This document shows positions 52,456 to 61,641 of a stretch of DNA of 64,000 nt, piece by piece (positions within the stretch are counted from its first letter, which is position 1; each line of letters starts with the position of its first letter). The DNA lies in NCBI GenBank assembly GCA_963825405.1, contig CAWGTB010000006.1, positions 372,001 to 436,000 on the forward strand, read 5' to 3'. The notes below the pieces were generated by a model. That model was not told the origin of the DNA. It saw only the letters and a program-made list of their open reading frames with translations, and did not search any database. The position numbers and the translations under genes are program-made. The stretch is from JACPNO01 sp963825405. GTDB taxonomy: Bacteria > Acidobacteriota > Terriglobia > Bryobacterales > Bryobacteraceae.

Positions 52456-53124
52456 ATGAGTCTGTCCATTGAAAAGTTTTTGCACCAGCCGGGTGCCGGC
52501 CCCACCGTGTCCGGAGTGCTGCATCGCCCGGCATCTGCATCTGAAGACGGCGTGGTCCTGGCGCACGGCGCGGGATCGAACTGCGAAGCGCCAATTCTGC
52601 GAGCGCTGGCGGAGGCATTCGCCGAATCGGGTTGGACTGCATTGCGCTGCGATCTGCCTTTCCGGCAAGCACGCCGGATCGGCGCGCCTTTTCCGGCAGG
52701 CGCAGCTCAGGATCGCGAAGGATTGCGCAACGCGGTGTCCGCATTGCGCCACATTGTTCCAGGGCGCGTGTTTCTTGGCGGGCATTCCTACGGCGGGCGG
52801 CAAGCCAGCATGCTGGCAGCATCCGATCCGCAAGTGACGCCAGCTCTGCTGCTGCTTTCCTATCCGCTGCATCCGCCGCGCCGGCCGCAGCAGTTACGCA
52901 CGGCGCATTTGCCGGACCTGCGCACGCGGGCATTCTTCGTGCATGGCGTGCGCGATCCGTTTGGCTCTGAAGAGGAAATGCAGGCGGCGCTGGCGCTGAT
53001 TCCAGCCGAGACTTCACTGGTCATGATCGCGAAAGCCGGGCATGAGCTGATTAGCAAGAACCCGCTTGCTGCCGCCGACTGGGCGCGGCAAACCGTCGCC
53101 GCCTTTCGCGCCTTCGTACAATAG
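52456..53124 (+). CDS. Alpha/beta hydrolase, TEX30/KANL3-like
   Basis: 222 residues, dienelactone hydrolase-like fold. Oxyanion region VVLAHGAGSNC, nucleophile Ser111 in GGHSYGG, acid Asp167 (VHGVRDPFG) and His196 (AKAGHELIS) give a full triad. No signal peptide. Starts ATG 56 bases from the divergent flavoprotein. Seven bases separate its stop from the proline dehydrogenase start, so it is the first gene of a three-gene run. Substrate unknown. Confidence 0.82.
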   Translation: MSLSIEKFLHQPGAGPTVSGVLHRPASASEDGVVLAHGAGSNCEAPILRALAEAFAESGWTALRCDLPFRQARRIGAPFPAGAAQDREGLRNAVSALRHIVPGRVFLGGHSYGGRQASMLAASDPQVTPALLLLSYPLHPPRRPQQLRTAHLPDLRTRAFFVHGVRDPFGSEEEMQAALALIPAETSLVMIAKAGHELISKNPLAAADWARQTVAAFRAFVQ

Positions 53125-53131
53125 AAACTTC

Positions 53132-54061
53132 ATGCCCATGATGCGCAGTGTCTTGCTGGCGGGCGCACAGAGTCCGTCGCTGCGCGAGCGAGCGCCTCGC
53201 CTGCCGTTCGTGCGCCGCACCGCGTCCCGCTTCATTCCCGGCGAAGCCTTAGACGATGCGTTGGCGGCGGCCGCGATTCTCTCTCGCAACGGGATCGCAA
53301 CTGTAATCACTCATCTGGGGGAAAACATCACCGACGCCGCCGAAGCCCGCCAGGAAGCATTGCATTACGGCGAAGTGTTGGGGCGTATTCGCGATGCGGG
53401 CCTGCCCACGGAGCTATCGATTAAGCTCACCCAGCTCGGCCTGGATCTGGGCGCAACGCGATGTTACGAAAATCTGGCGCGCATTATTGAGAATGCCGGC
53501 GCCAGTTCCACTGTGTGGATCGACATGGAGTCGAGCGCCTACGTGGATATCACGCTGGAACTTTACCGGCGCGCCCGCACGCGTTATCCCAATGTTGGCG
53601 TGTGCCTGCAGTCCTACCTGTACCGTACGGCGAAAGATTTAGCGGCACTGACGCCGCTGGGCCCGTCGATCCGGCTGGTGAAGGGTGCGTATCCGGAACC
53701 TGCCAATGTGGCATTTCCGCGCAAAGCGGATGTGGACGCGAATTACTTCGCTGTCGCGCGGCAATTACTCGGGCGCCAATCGCAACAGGCGGGGTTGCGA
53801 GCGGCTTTCGCCACTCACGACAGCGCACTCATCGGACAGATCAAGTCGCACGCGCAAACTATTGGCATGGCGAAAAGCGCATTTGAGTTTCAGATGCTCT
53901 ATGGCATCCGCAAAGACGAGCAGATGCGCCTAGCGCGTGAGGGCTACTGTTCGAAGGTGCTCATCACTTACGGCTCGGCCTGGTTCCCTTGGTTCATGCG
54001 GCGCATGGCGGAGCGTCCGGCGAATATGTTTTTCGTGTTGCGAAATCTGGTGGGGGGCTAA
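53132..54061 (+). CDS. Proline dehydrogenase
   Basis: FAD-dependent single-domain PRODH oxidising proline to pyrroline-5-carboxylate. 309 residues, TIM-barrel. Seen: HLGENITDAAEARQEALHY, ELSIKLTQLGLDLGATRCYE NL (substrate/flavin), VWIDMESSAYVDITLELYRR, VGVCLQSYLYRTAKDL, IRLVKGAYPEPA, LRAAFATHDSALIGQI, FEFQMLYGIRKDEQMRL, and the C-terminal arginine stretch WFMRRMAERPANMFF that closes the active site. The start is ATG 53132; an in-frame ATG at 53066 lies inside the previous gene. The stop overlaps the next start (TAATG). PutA-type P5C dehydrogenase is absent. Confidence 0.92.
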   Translation: MPMMRSVLLAGAQSPSLRERAPRLPFVRRTASRFIPGEALDDALAAAAILSRNGIATVITHLGENITDAAEARQEALHYGEVLGRIRDAGLPTELSIKLTQLGLDLGATRCYENLARIIENAGASSTVWIDMESSAYVDITLELYRRARTRYPNVGVCLQSYLYRTAKDLAALTPLGPSIRLVKGAYPEPANVAFPRKADVDANYFAVARQLLGRQSQQAGLRAAFATHDSALIGQIKSHAQTIGMAKSAFEFQMLYGIRKDEQMRLAREGYCSKVLITYGSAWFPWFMRRMAERPANMFFVLRNLVGG

Positions 54062-55020
54062 TGGCACTGTTATTACGGGAAGCCGATGTACGTGAAGTGC
54101 TGGCGATGCCGGAGTTGATCGAAACCATGGAATCGGCGCTCAAAGCCTTCTCCGCTGGCAAGGTGACGCAGCCGGTGCGCACGGCGTTCGAAGTGCCAGC
54201 CGGCCCGGGCTTCTTCGGACTGATGCCGGCATACTTGCATGATCCGCCCGCGCTCGGCGCCAAACTCGTCACCGTGTTTCATGGCAACGAGCGCCGTGGA
54301 TTGACGTCGCATCTGGGCACGATTCTCTTGCTTGATCCTGAAACCGGCGCCACGCTCTCGATCATGGATGGCCGCTACATCACCGCCGTACGGACCGCTG
54401 CGGTGTCGGCGGTTGCTGCGCGCTATCTGGCGCGGCGCAACGCGAGCTCGCTGGGCATTATCGGATCGGGCGTGCAGGCGCGCACTCATTTGGAAGCGCT
54501 TGGGCTGGTCCAATCGTTGCGCGAGGTTCGCTCCTGGAGCCCGACGGCGGCTAACCTGGCGCGATTCGTAGCCGAAGCGCCCGTGGTGCGCGCCGCGGCC
54601 AGCGCCGAGGAGGCCGTGCGCGGCGCCGACCTTATCGTGATTGCGACTGCGTCGAGCACGCCCGTGCTGCAAAGCGATTGGGTGGCGGATGGCGCGATGG
54701 TGATTTCGCTTGGCGCGTATCGTCCAAACATGCGTGAGATGGATCCGGCACTGACGGCCCGCTCGCGCTTGTATGTGGATTCGAGGGCGGCGGCGCTGCA
54801 GGAATCGGGCGACGTGCTGCTCGGAATTCAGGAAGGGCGATTCACGGCCAGTCACATTGTTGCGGAGGTAGGCGAGGTAGCGGCGGGAAAATCGCCGGGC
54901 CGCGAGAACGATCGCGAAGTGACGATTTTCAAATCGCTGGGAATGGCAGTGGAAGATGTGGCGGCCGCGAAGCTGGTGTACGATCGTGCTCGGCAGTTGG
55001 GGAAGGGAACCGAGATTTAA
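54061..55020 (+). CDS. Ornithine cyclodeaminase/mu-crystallin family protein
   Basis: 319 residues. Family members make proline from ornithine or act as alanine/ketimine reductases. Motifs: GGLMPAYL-like FFGLMPAYLHDPPALGAKLV TVF, DPETGATLSIMDGRYITAVR TAAVSAVAARYLAR, Rossmann IIGSGVQARTHLEAL, the NAD(H) contact around ADLIVIATASSTPVL, and ISLGAYRPNMREMDP (general acid Asp). With the preceding proline dehydrogenase this forms an ornithine-proline-pyrroline route. True substrate (ornithine or alanine or a cyclic imine) is not decided by sequence. Confidence 0.85.
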   Translation: MALLLREADVREVLAMPELIETMESALKAFSAGKVTQPVRTAFEVPAGPGFFGLMPAYLHDPPALGAKLVTVFHGNERRGLTSHLGTILLLDPETGATLSIMDGRYITAVRTAAVSAVAARYLARRNASSLGIIGSGVQARTHLEALGLVQSLREVRSWSPTAANLARFVAEAPVVRAAASAEEAVRGADLIVIATASSTPVLQSDWVADGAMVISLGAYRPNMREMDPALTARSRLYVDSRAAALQESGDVLLGIQEGRFTASHIVAEVGEVAAGKSPGRENDREVTIFKSLGMAVEDVAAAKLVYDRARQLGKGTEI

Positions 55021-55026
55021 AAGATA

Positions 55027-55105
55027 TTTCTCGCAGAGACGCAGAGACCACAGAGAAAATCTAAGAAAACCATTTGTTTTGCAGTTCTCTGCGTCTCTGC
55101 GAGAA
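55027..55105. repeat. Dispersed palindromic element, copy 3
   Basis: Arms TTTCTCGCAGAGACGCAGAG and CTCTGCGTCTCTGCGAGAA with a 40-base centre; starts 7 bases after the stop of the cyclodeaminase gene. Confidence 0.8.
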
Positions 55106-55114
55106 GATGGATTT

Positions 55115-55492
55115 ATGGGCGCTTCGGCAGGAGACGGGGCGGCGCAGCAACAGTATATTTACGAGCTAGTGCGCACCGCTGTCATGACCAGGCGGCCCAT
55201 CTCTGCGGTCTACGACGATTACTTTCGCTTACTGTGTCCGCACCGGCTGGGCCGGAATAAAAGGGGGCAGCCCAGGGCCCTCTGTTACCAATACGGAGGC
55301 GAGAGCAAAAGCGGTCTGAAGCCCCCCGGATCCGAAGATAACTGGCGCTGCATCGCGATCGATAAGATCAGAAGCGTGGAGTTGAGGGACGACCCCTGGC
55401 AAACTGCCCCGAACCATTCACGTGTTGCATCTTGCGTCGCCCACAAGGATGTTGACGCCGAAGATTTTCTCGATCTGCAAGAAGAGCGGTAA
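55115..55492 (+). CDS. Small WYL-like domain protein (125 aa)
   Basis: ATG at 55115, 9 bases after a palindromic element. The middle reads like a free WYL-type module: ISAVYDDYFRLLCPHRLGRN KRGQPRALCYQYGGESKSGL, SEDNWRCIAIDKIRSVELRD DPWQ. Short stand-alone proteins with this pattern (IYELV...R..CPH.LG...G....YQ..G.S.SG......WRC..) are widespread and uncharacterised. WYL domains sense ligands and act in transcription control; without a DNA-binding part here the role is unclear. An upstream in-frame ORF from 54956 lies in another gene and is ignored. Confidence 0.65.
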   Translation: MGASAGDGAAQQQYIYELVRTAVMTRRPISAVYDDYFRLLCPHRLGRNKRGQPRALCYQYGGESKSGLKPPGSEDNWRCIAIDKIRSVELRDDPWQTAPNHSRVASCVAHKDVDAEDFLDLQEER

Positions 55493-55499
55493 GCGCGAG

Positions 55500-56528
55500 T
55501 TACTTGCCGGTTAGCCTTCCGAGCAGCAGCCGGAAAAATTTGGGCGAGTCCACGGCGACCGCTACCTCTACGTTGGGCTGGAGCGTCGTCGATCGCACTT
55601 CCGATTGAGTAACGCCGGCGGGCGGCGCTGAGATGCGGACGGGCGCTTGTTCCCAGGCCACGGTCTCACCGGCGGTGAGTTCGCCCGCAGTCTCGACATC
55701 CACGTAGTACTTCTTGAGCGTGACAATCGACGGATCGATGAAGACGGCCATGGCCAGCGGATCATGCATGCCAAAGCCGTCGGTGCGGCCCATGGCCTTG
55801 GCGCGATCCATCCAGCTGCGGCCGAGCTTTCCCGCGGCTTCCGAGGCCGGGTTGCCGCCGGTTTCCATGGCGCGAACGTGCTCCTCGTGCAAGCGGGCTT
55901 TGTTGGTGACATCCAGGCCCACCATCACCAGCGGGATTCCGGATTGGAAGACCACGCGCGCCGCTTCGGGATCGAAATAAATGTTGAACTCCGCGCTGGG
56001 CGTGGTGTTGCCGCCGGAAAGCGAGCCGCCCATCATCACGATGCGGGGTATCATGCGGGCAATCTCAGGATCGGCACGCAAGGCCAGGGCGATGTTGGTG
56101 AGCGGGCCCAGCGTGACGATCGACACGCGCCCAGGCCGCTCCCGGACCAAGCGGCGAATTAGTTCCGTTGCGGGCTCAGCGACCGCCTTGATCTTGGCTT
56201 CGGGAAAAGGCACGCCGCCCAGACCGTTGGTGCCGTGGGCGTAGTAGGCGTGTACCGCGCGCCGCGTCAACGGCGCCGGCGCGCCCAAAGCCACAGGCGT
56301 CTGCGGGCGCCCGCCGATCTCGACCATCCGCAGCGCATTGGGCAAGCCAATCGAGCTCGGCACATTGCCGGCGACGACCGTGACGGCGAGTACATTGAGT
56401 TCCGGCGAGCGCATGGCCAGAAGCAACGCAAAGGCGTCATCGACGCCCGGATCGGTATCGATGATGACGTCGCGTTGCTGCGCCCAAGCTGAGATCGCCA
56501 CCAGGAGAAGTCCAATGAGAATACGCAT
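55500..56528 (-). CDS. Secreted inosine-uridine-type nucleoside hydrolase
   Basis: 342 residues. Signal peptide MRILIGLLLVAISAWAQQ. The calcium-binding motif VIIDTDPGVDDA (Asp24, 26, 30, 31) is typical of IUNH enzymes, which cleave the N-glycosidic bond of nucleosides. Further: TLGPLTNIALAL, PRIVMMGGSLSGGNTTPSAE FNIYFDPEAARVVFQSGIPL VMVGLDVT, and the late FGMHDPLAMAV (His-Asp). Export suggests nucleoside scavenging in the periplasm. Undamaged ORF. Confidence 0.9.
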   Translation of the reverse strand: MRILIGLLLVAISAWAQQRDVIIDTDPGVDDAFALLLAMRSPELNVLAVTVVAGNVPSSIGLPNALRMVEIGGRPQTPVALGAPAPLTRRAVHAYYAHGTNGLGGVPFPEAKIKAVAEPATELIRRLVRERPGRVSIVTLGPLTNIALALRADPEIARMIPRIVMMGGSLSGGNTTPSAEFNIYFDPEAARVVFQSGIPLVMVGLDVTNKARLHEEHVRAMETGGNPASEAAGKLGRSWMDRAKAMGRTDGFGMHDPLAMAVFIDPSIVTLKKYYVDVETAGELTAGETVAWEQAPVRISAPPAGVTQSEVRSTTLQPNVEVAVAVDSPKFFRLLLGRLTGK

Positions 56529-56589
56529 GAAGGACCTCGGATGATAGTCGATTTCGCGGATTCAATGCAAGCGGACTACGGGAAGTGGC

Positions 56590-58194
56590 TTACTGGAAAT
56601 AACCAAAGGCAAGCTCCGGCTTGGCGTCGATGGCTTTCTTCCAGTTGGCGCGCGCCTGGTCTTCCTTGCCAAGAGACTGGAGGGCGAGGCCGAGATTGAG
56701 CAGTGCTTCAGGGAAATTCGGCGAGAGCGAGAGCGCTTCTTCGTAGTGTTTGGCGGCGTCCTGCGGATTGCCGGACTGCTGCTGTAACAGGGCGAGATTA
56801 TAAAGGAATTCGGGTGTCTTCTCGCCAAGAGCGAGAAGCTGCCTGTGCAACTCGAGGGCGGGTTCGATCTGGCCCCGTTCCAGCGCCAGGCCGGCAAGGC
56901 CGCGTAGCGCGTCGATCGAATCCGGCCGGATCAGACGTGCCTTCTCGAAGGCGTTTTGGGCGGTATCCAACTCGCCTGCTTTCCAGTAAGCGATGGCGGC
57001 GTTAACTTGCGCCTCAATCCAGTCTTTGCGCTGGCGCAGGCAGGCGTTGAAGGCATCGGCGGAGGCATGAAATTCGCCCAACTCCATGCGCAGGCAGCCC
57101 AGGCGGAAACGGGCATCTTCCCAATCGGGTTTCTTGTCGAGTAAGCGCGCCAGCAGTTTCTCCGCTTCCTGAATGTCGCCATCCAGCTCGACCGCGAGGG
57201 CCAGATTCCACATCGCCGAGGGAGAGTCGGGCTCAAATTCAAGGGCATGATGGTAGGCCTCACGCGCTTTCTTGGCATCGCCCATTTCCTGCCAGCAGAT
57301 GCCGAGATTGGTGTAGAGTTGACCCGAATCCGGGTGGAGTGCCACGGCTTTGGCATAGGCTTCGGCGGCCTGCGGCAGACGCCGGGCTTTCTGATGCGCC
57401 AGGCCCAGATTGAACCAGGCTTCAAAGCAATCCGGTTTGGCCGCGCCCAGTTTGGCGCAGTAGGCGGCGGCTTTGTCGTACTGCGCGCCGGCAAATGCCG
57501 CCATCACCAGGCCCTGCAGGGCGACTTCGGAGTCCGGCCGCAGCTGGTTCAAATGGGTGGCGCGTTCAAGCGCTGCCGGGTAGTCTTTCAATTCGCAAGC
57601 CACGGCAATCAGATTGGCCAGGGCTTCTTCGGAGTTGGGATTGCGCTCGAGGATGCGGCGATAAAGGCCAGCCGCCTCGGGGAGCTTTTTCTGCAATTGC
57701 AATGCCACGGCTTTGCCGAACAGCGCGGGTTCCAGTTCCGCATCGCGCCGCAGGCAGCGCTCGAATGCGTCCAGGGCGGGAGCGAGTGCATTGAGGTGCA
57801 GCCGGCAAGCGCCTAATCCCAATTCGGCTTCCACGCGACTCGAATCGGCTGCCAGGGCATTTTCAAAAAGCGTGGCCGCTTCGGACCACTTGCCGAGCGC
57901 GTGCAGCGCCAGCGCCAGATTGTAAGCCCCGTTGGCATGGTGCGGCTCGAGCTTCAGCAGACGCCGGTATGCATCGGCAGCTGCTTCGAAGTCTCCTTTT
58001 TCATGACGCAGGTATCCGGTGGCTGCCCAATATGCGGGCTGATCCGCGCCTGCCGCGCGCGATCCTTCCAGGGCCGCGAGAGCTTGCTCTCCCTTTCCTT
58101 CCAAATGTAAAGCAACAGCGCGGGCAAAGGACTGGACAAGATCGGGCGATGCGACCTTCGTCTGCTCGGGCGGACTGGCGGGCCTAACTTTCAA
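56590..58194 (-). CDS. TPR protein with about 14 repeats
   Basis: 534 residues from TTG, whose first base overlaps the previous stop (TTGA). No signal peptide. Repeated 34-residue units with W-LG-Y-A-F-A-P pattern, for example NGAYNLALALHALGKWSEAA, CFEAWFNLGLAHQKARRLPQ AAEAYAKAVALHPDSGQLYT NLG, FLYNLALLQQQSGNPQDAAK HYEEALSLSPNFPEALLNLG LAL. It would be a helical scaffold in the cytoplasm, or outside it if another signal is used. It is co-translated with the zinc-ribbon protein upstream, so it may bind that protein's cytoplasmic part. Confidence 0.85.
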   Translation of the reverse strand: MKVRPASPPEQTKVASPDLVQSFARAVALHLEGKGEQALAALEGSRAAGADQPAYWAATGYLRHEKGDFEAAADAYRRLLKLEPHHANGAYNLALALHALGKWSEAATLFENALAADSSRVEAELGLGACRLHLNALAPALDAFERCLRRDAELEPALFGKAVALQLQKKLPEAAGLYRRILERNPNSEEALANLIAVACELKDYPAALERATHLNQLRPDSEVALQGLVMAAFAGAQYDKAAAYCAKLGAAKPDCFEAWFNLGLAHQKARRLPQAAEAYAKAVALHPDSGQLYTNLGICWQEMGDAKKAREAYHHALEFEPDSPSAMWNLALAVELDGDIQEAEKLLARLLDKKPDWEDARFRLGCLRMELGEFHASADAFNACLRQRKDWIEAQVNAAIAYWKAGELDTAQNAFEKARLIRPDSIDALRGLAGLALERGQIEPALELHRQLLALGEKTPEFLYNLALLQQQSGNPQDAAKHYEEALSLSPNFPEALLNLGLALQSLGKEDQARANWKKAIDAKPELAFGYFQ

Positions 58195-60533
58195 TGGAGG
58201 GCCTCCCTTAGTTTCTTATCGGCAAAAGCCGAAGAAACTTGAGCGCACAGCCGTCCAATCAGGTCATCCCCTTGGATCACCCGCACCCACTGCAGCCCCA
58301 CCACCGCGTCCGGATCGGTAAAAAAACCGATGCCTCCGTGGGTCAGCCGGTCATCGCTCCAGGCATCGATGATCTTGCCGTTGAGATAGGTGGTGAAGCG
58401 CGAGCCGCGAACCTCGGTGCGCACGCGAAACGAAGTGATGTTGGACAGCACCACCGGCAGCGGCAATTGCACGCGCCGGTCCGGGCGGCCGTTGATCACT
58501 GCATAGCGCTCGAGATCCAGCGTCGGAATGTTGCCGCGCCGCGTGAGCGCCAGCCTGGTCGCATAATAGTTGCTCATGTCGACGGTGCGGTAGGTCCAGC
58601 CCAAAGCGCGCTTTTCGATGACGCCCAGAAACTCCAGGCTGTAATCGCCCATGCCGGCCGACTCCAGATACAGCGCGAGCGCACCCGGATGCAGCAGGCC
58701 AGTGGCATCGTAGGACCAGGTCTTGGCCCAGCCCGCAGTCCCATTCCAGTGACTCAAGCCGCCGCGGAAGTCGTCTTCCAGATCGACGGTAGCGCGCCGC
58801 TCGATGGCGGATTTCACAGCCACCCATTGCGCCGGAATCGCGCCCGAAGAACTGGCTCGAATTCCCGGCCCGAACCAGACCGATACCAGGGCCAGCGGCA
58901 ACAGCCACGCGATGTGAAACGCCGCGCGCTTCGTCCAAGCCGGGAAATTGCCAATGCTTTCGCGCAGGCCGGCCAGCCGGTCTTTAACCAAGAGTACGGG
59001 GCGCGTCGACGGAGCAACGGCCGCCTCGCTGAGCACAGGGGCAGGGACAGCGATGGCAGCCTCGGGCGTAACGGCGGCGACAGCCTCCGCGACCGGCGGC
59101 TGCAGCAGGTTCCAGTTGGGCTCCGTTGGCAATAGCCGGTCACCATTCGACCGGCGAGCTTCAAAGCGCCAGCGCATGGTTTCGGAATTGGTCTTGATCA
59201 CAGCGTCGCCGGTCGACGCCGAACACGGTATGCGAGCCCAACTGGCCGGCAGTAGCTTTCCCCGGCGTGCGGTGAGTTCGCCACTTTCGTAGCCGATCCA
59301 GCGCGCCGGAGCGAGAGCCTCAACATCAGGGGGCGACGGAGCTTGCCGGCACCAAGGCAATCCTTCAATCCCGGCCTCTGCCAGGGGAGGCTGCGGGGAG
59401 CGTGCCTCGAGCTGGACCTCGAAGGACGGGGCGGGCAGACGATTGAGCGCCAAAGGCGCGCCATCCACAGCACATCCCGGCGGAGGCCCGGCGGGCAGCG
59501 GCTTGGGCGCCGGCCGGCACGCTCCGTAAAGGGCGAAAGCTGGAGGTGCCGGCGGAGGATTGTCTGGCCGCCATTGCAGCGGACTCACCCACTCGCGGGC
59601 AGCGCTCAATCCGAACCATTGCGCCGCCAGACGCGCCGGGGTGGGTGGCAGCACCATCCAGGGCAACGGCCCCGCCACAGCCTCAGGCTCCGGTTCCGGC
59701 GCCGGCTCGGCGGCGGGTGGGTCCCAAACCGGGTGCAGCCGGTCACCAGCGCGCTCTCGTATGGTCGCGAAGGGAACCGTCAGTTCGCCGCAAGGCGTAG
59801 GCATGGCTGCCACCAGCGGCTGCATGCAGCTCATCGCTGTGAGAATCCATCCGGTGACGCCGAAGCCTAGACGGAGGCCTTGCTGAACGACGCCCTGCCA
59901 GCGCGCACCCCAATCAGCCGCAGCCGGTGCGGAAAGGTCTGGGGACTTGCCGGCCATCTGCCGCAGGCCACGGGTGGCGGTATCGACCCAGCCGGCGAGG
60001 CGCAGACCGGTTCCAGCGGCTGGCTGCACTGCAATCTCGAAGCGCACGTCTCGTTCAGCCGCAGCCGGCACGGTGGGAACCGGTAGGATGGCATCCGGCG
60101 GCTGCAGGACGCTTGTAACCGCAGCCATCCAACCGTTGACTCTCAGGGCAGGCCCGGCGGGAGGGAGCACGGCATCCGGCAATCGCACTTCGGTTTCGGC
60201 TGCGGCGGGTTCTTCATCCCGCAGAATCCCACCAGCAGGAGCCCGGTGAGCGCTGGGACGTTGAAAGGGAGCGAAGCCGGCCAGCACGCCGGAGTGCACT
60301 GCTTCACGGGCGCGTTCGAACTCAGGCTCGGGAAGCGCTTCCACAAGGAGAGGGGGCGCAGCCGCCGCCTGCAACTGAGCCAGATGGCGATTCTTATTGG
60401 ACAGCAGCAGCGCGAGCGATGCTTGGTTCTGTTTCTGACGCGCCGTCTGACGGCACGCCTCCGAACAATAGGCAGTGTTCGAAAACTTGCGGCGAAAGAC
60501 GCCGATGTTGGTGCCGCACTCTGGACAGGTCAT
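58191..60533 (-). CDS. Zinc ribbon - disordered - membrane - lectin-like protein (780 aa)
   Basis: Residues 1-35: CPECGTNIGVFRRKFSNTAY CSEAC, a four-Cys MYM-type zinc ribbon. About 60-520: Pro/Ala-rich low-complexity region with repeated short pieces. About 565-585: one membrane helix (AAFHIAWLLPLALVSVWFG). About 615-760: a beta domain (DDFRGGLSHWNGTAGW, YSLEFLGVIEKRALGWTYRT VDMSNYYATRL, FRVRTEVRGSRFTTYLNGKI ID, GGIGFFTDPDAVVGLQWVRV) like the LamG/family-16 glycosidase-like modules seen in Solibacter-type proteins. So the zinc ribbon faces the cytoplasm and the beta domain the periplasm. Function unknown. The stop overlaps the TPR start. Confidence 0.7.
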   Translation of the reverse strand: MTCPECGTNIGVFRRKFSNTAYCSEACRQTARQKQNQASLALLLSNKNRHLAQLQAAAAPPLLVEALPEPEFERAREAVHSGVLAGFAPFQRPSAHRAPAGGILRDEEPAAAETEVRLPDAVLPPAGPALRVNGWMAAVTSVLQPPDAILPVPTVPAAAERDVRFEIAVQPAAGTGLRLAGWVDTATRGLRQMAGKSPDLSAPAAADWGARWQGVVQQGLRLGFGVTGWILTAMSCMQPLVAAMPTPCGELTVPFATIRERAGDRLHPVWDPPAAEPAPEPEPEAVAGPLPWMVLPPTPARLAAQWFGLSAAREWVSPLQWRPDNPPPAPPAFALYGACRPAPKPLPAGPPPGCAVDGAPLALNRLPAPSFEVQLEARSPQPPLAEAGIEGLPWCRQAPSPPDVEALAPARWIGYESGELTARRGKLLPASWARIPCSASTGDAVIKTNSETMRWRFEARRSNGDRLLPTEPNWNLLQPPVAEAVAAVTPEAAIAVPAPVLSEAAVAPSTRPVLLVKDRLAGLRESIGNFPAWTKRAAFHIAWLLPLALVSVWFGPGIRASSSGAIPAQWVAVKSAIERRATVDLEDDFRGGLSHWNGTAGWAKTWSYDATGLLHPGALALYLESAGMGDYSLEFLGVIEKRALGWTYRTVDMSNYYATRLALTRRGNIPTLDLERYAVINGRPDRRVQLPLPVVLSNITSFRVRTEVRGSRFTTYLNGKIIDAWSDDRLTHGGIGFFTDPDAVVGLQWVRVIQGDDLIGRLCAQVSSAFADKKLREALH

Positions 60534-60657
60534 GTATCGAGGGAGTACTCAGTACTCTCATCGTAGGAGGGAGCGCGGCGGAGAAGCTATTCGATAGATC
60601 CCTTAGAGAGATACTTAAAGTGATTGCGTGGCCTTAGGCTTATCATGAGAGGCGAGC

Positions 60658-61626
60658 ATGAGCGCCACAATTCCTAACATCCGGTTGTGGCTTATTGCGC
60701 TGGCGCCGTTTCCTCTCTTGATGGCATCGGATACGGCAGATCTGGCGCGAGCAGCAAGATCCCCCGAGGCCATCTATCAGTTCGTTCAAACGCATTCCGC
60801 GATTGCCTGGAGCCCGCTCTTGGATCAACTCGGCATTGATCGCAAAAAAATCACGCTGCCCGATTGCAATGAGGAGTACCGCTGTTCCGCGGAGCTGATC
60901 GCAGTTCCCCGTCTCCCAGCTCAGACCATCGTGCTCCTTCGCCATGACTACTCGATGATCGAACTTTATCTGAGATTCAGCTCAGCGCGGCAGCCTGACG
61001 GAACGGCCCAATGGCGGTTTGCTGGATATTTCAATCCGTGGGCGAAATACTTTCCGCTTTCGCATCGTGTCTTCGCCTTCGGTAGTAGACCGTATCTCGC
61101 GGCGACTGAGCAAGGGATATCTGGATCGGGTTTGTCCAGCAAAGTGGAAACCTGGATGGATTTAAGCCTTCCGGACTTTAACCCGGTCTTTTCGTATACG
61201 ATGACCGGCGAATACTTGGCATCGCAGAATGGGTGGCTGTCGCGGAAAATCCACGGGAAGGTAGCTTTGTTCGAGCAAAGTCCGATAGAATCCATCACGG
61301 TGAACTACGACATCAGCTTCGTTCGCGCGAACGGCAGGTCCGTTGCTACCAGATCAGACACACTCGTTTACGAACGCGCCGGGGACGGGAAGTTTGCGCT
61401 GGACGAGAAACTTTCCACGGCATCTCTGGAACAGACCAAACGCTTGTATGGAATCTACGAGTACGGGCTTGCTTGCGAAGACTTTCTGCGCTTCAGCACT
61501 CCCTCATTGAAAGAACTTGCCGCAGGCGCTGACAACGACCGAAAGCGTCAGCTGCGTGACCTCTTAGTCGAATGCCCTGACACACCCGAAAAAAGGCTGC
61601 TTACTGAGCTGCTCGGGAAGCCTTGA
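60658..61626 (+). CDS. Secreted protein of unknown function (322 aa)
   Basis: Signal peptide RLWLIALAPFPLLMA. Mature part has two Cys near CNEEYRCSAELIAVP and two near CEDFLRF/LVECPD. Middle strands YSMIELYLRFSSA, AQWRFAGYFNPWAKYFPLSH RVFAFGSRPYLAATEQGISG and SITVNYDISFVR suggest a beta-rich binding domain; the end is helical. No family recognised. It stands alone, 124 bases from the divergent zinc-ribbon gene. No membrane segment apart from the signal. Confidence 0.6.
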   Translation: MSATIPNIRLWLIALAPFPLLMASDTADLARAARSPEAIYQFVQTHSAIAWSPLLDQLGIDRKKITLPDCNEEYRCSAELIAVPRLPAQTIVLLRHDYSMIELYLRFSSARQPDGTAQWRFAGYFNPWAKYFPLSHRVFAFGSRPYLAATEQGISGSGLSSKVETWMDLSLPDFNPVFSYTMTGEYLASQNGWLSRKIHGKVALFEQSPIESITVNYDISFVRANGRSVATRSDTLVYERAGDGKFALDEKLSTASLEQTKRLYGIYEYGLACEDFLRFSTPSLKELAAGADNDRKRQLRDLLVECPDTPEKRLLTELLGKP

Positions 61627-61641
61627 CAGGGGCGAACGCCC

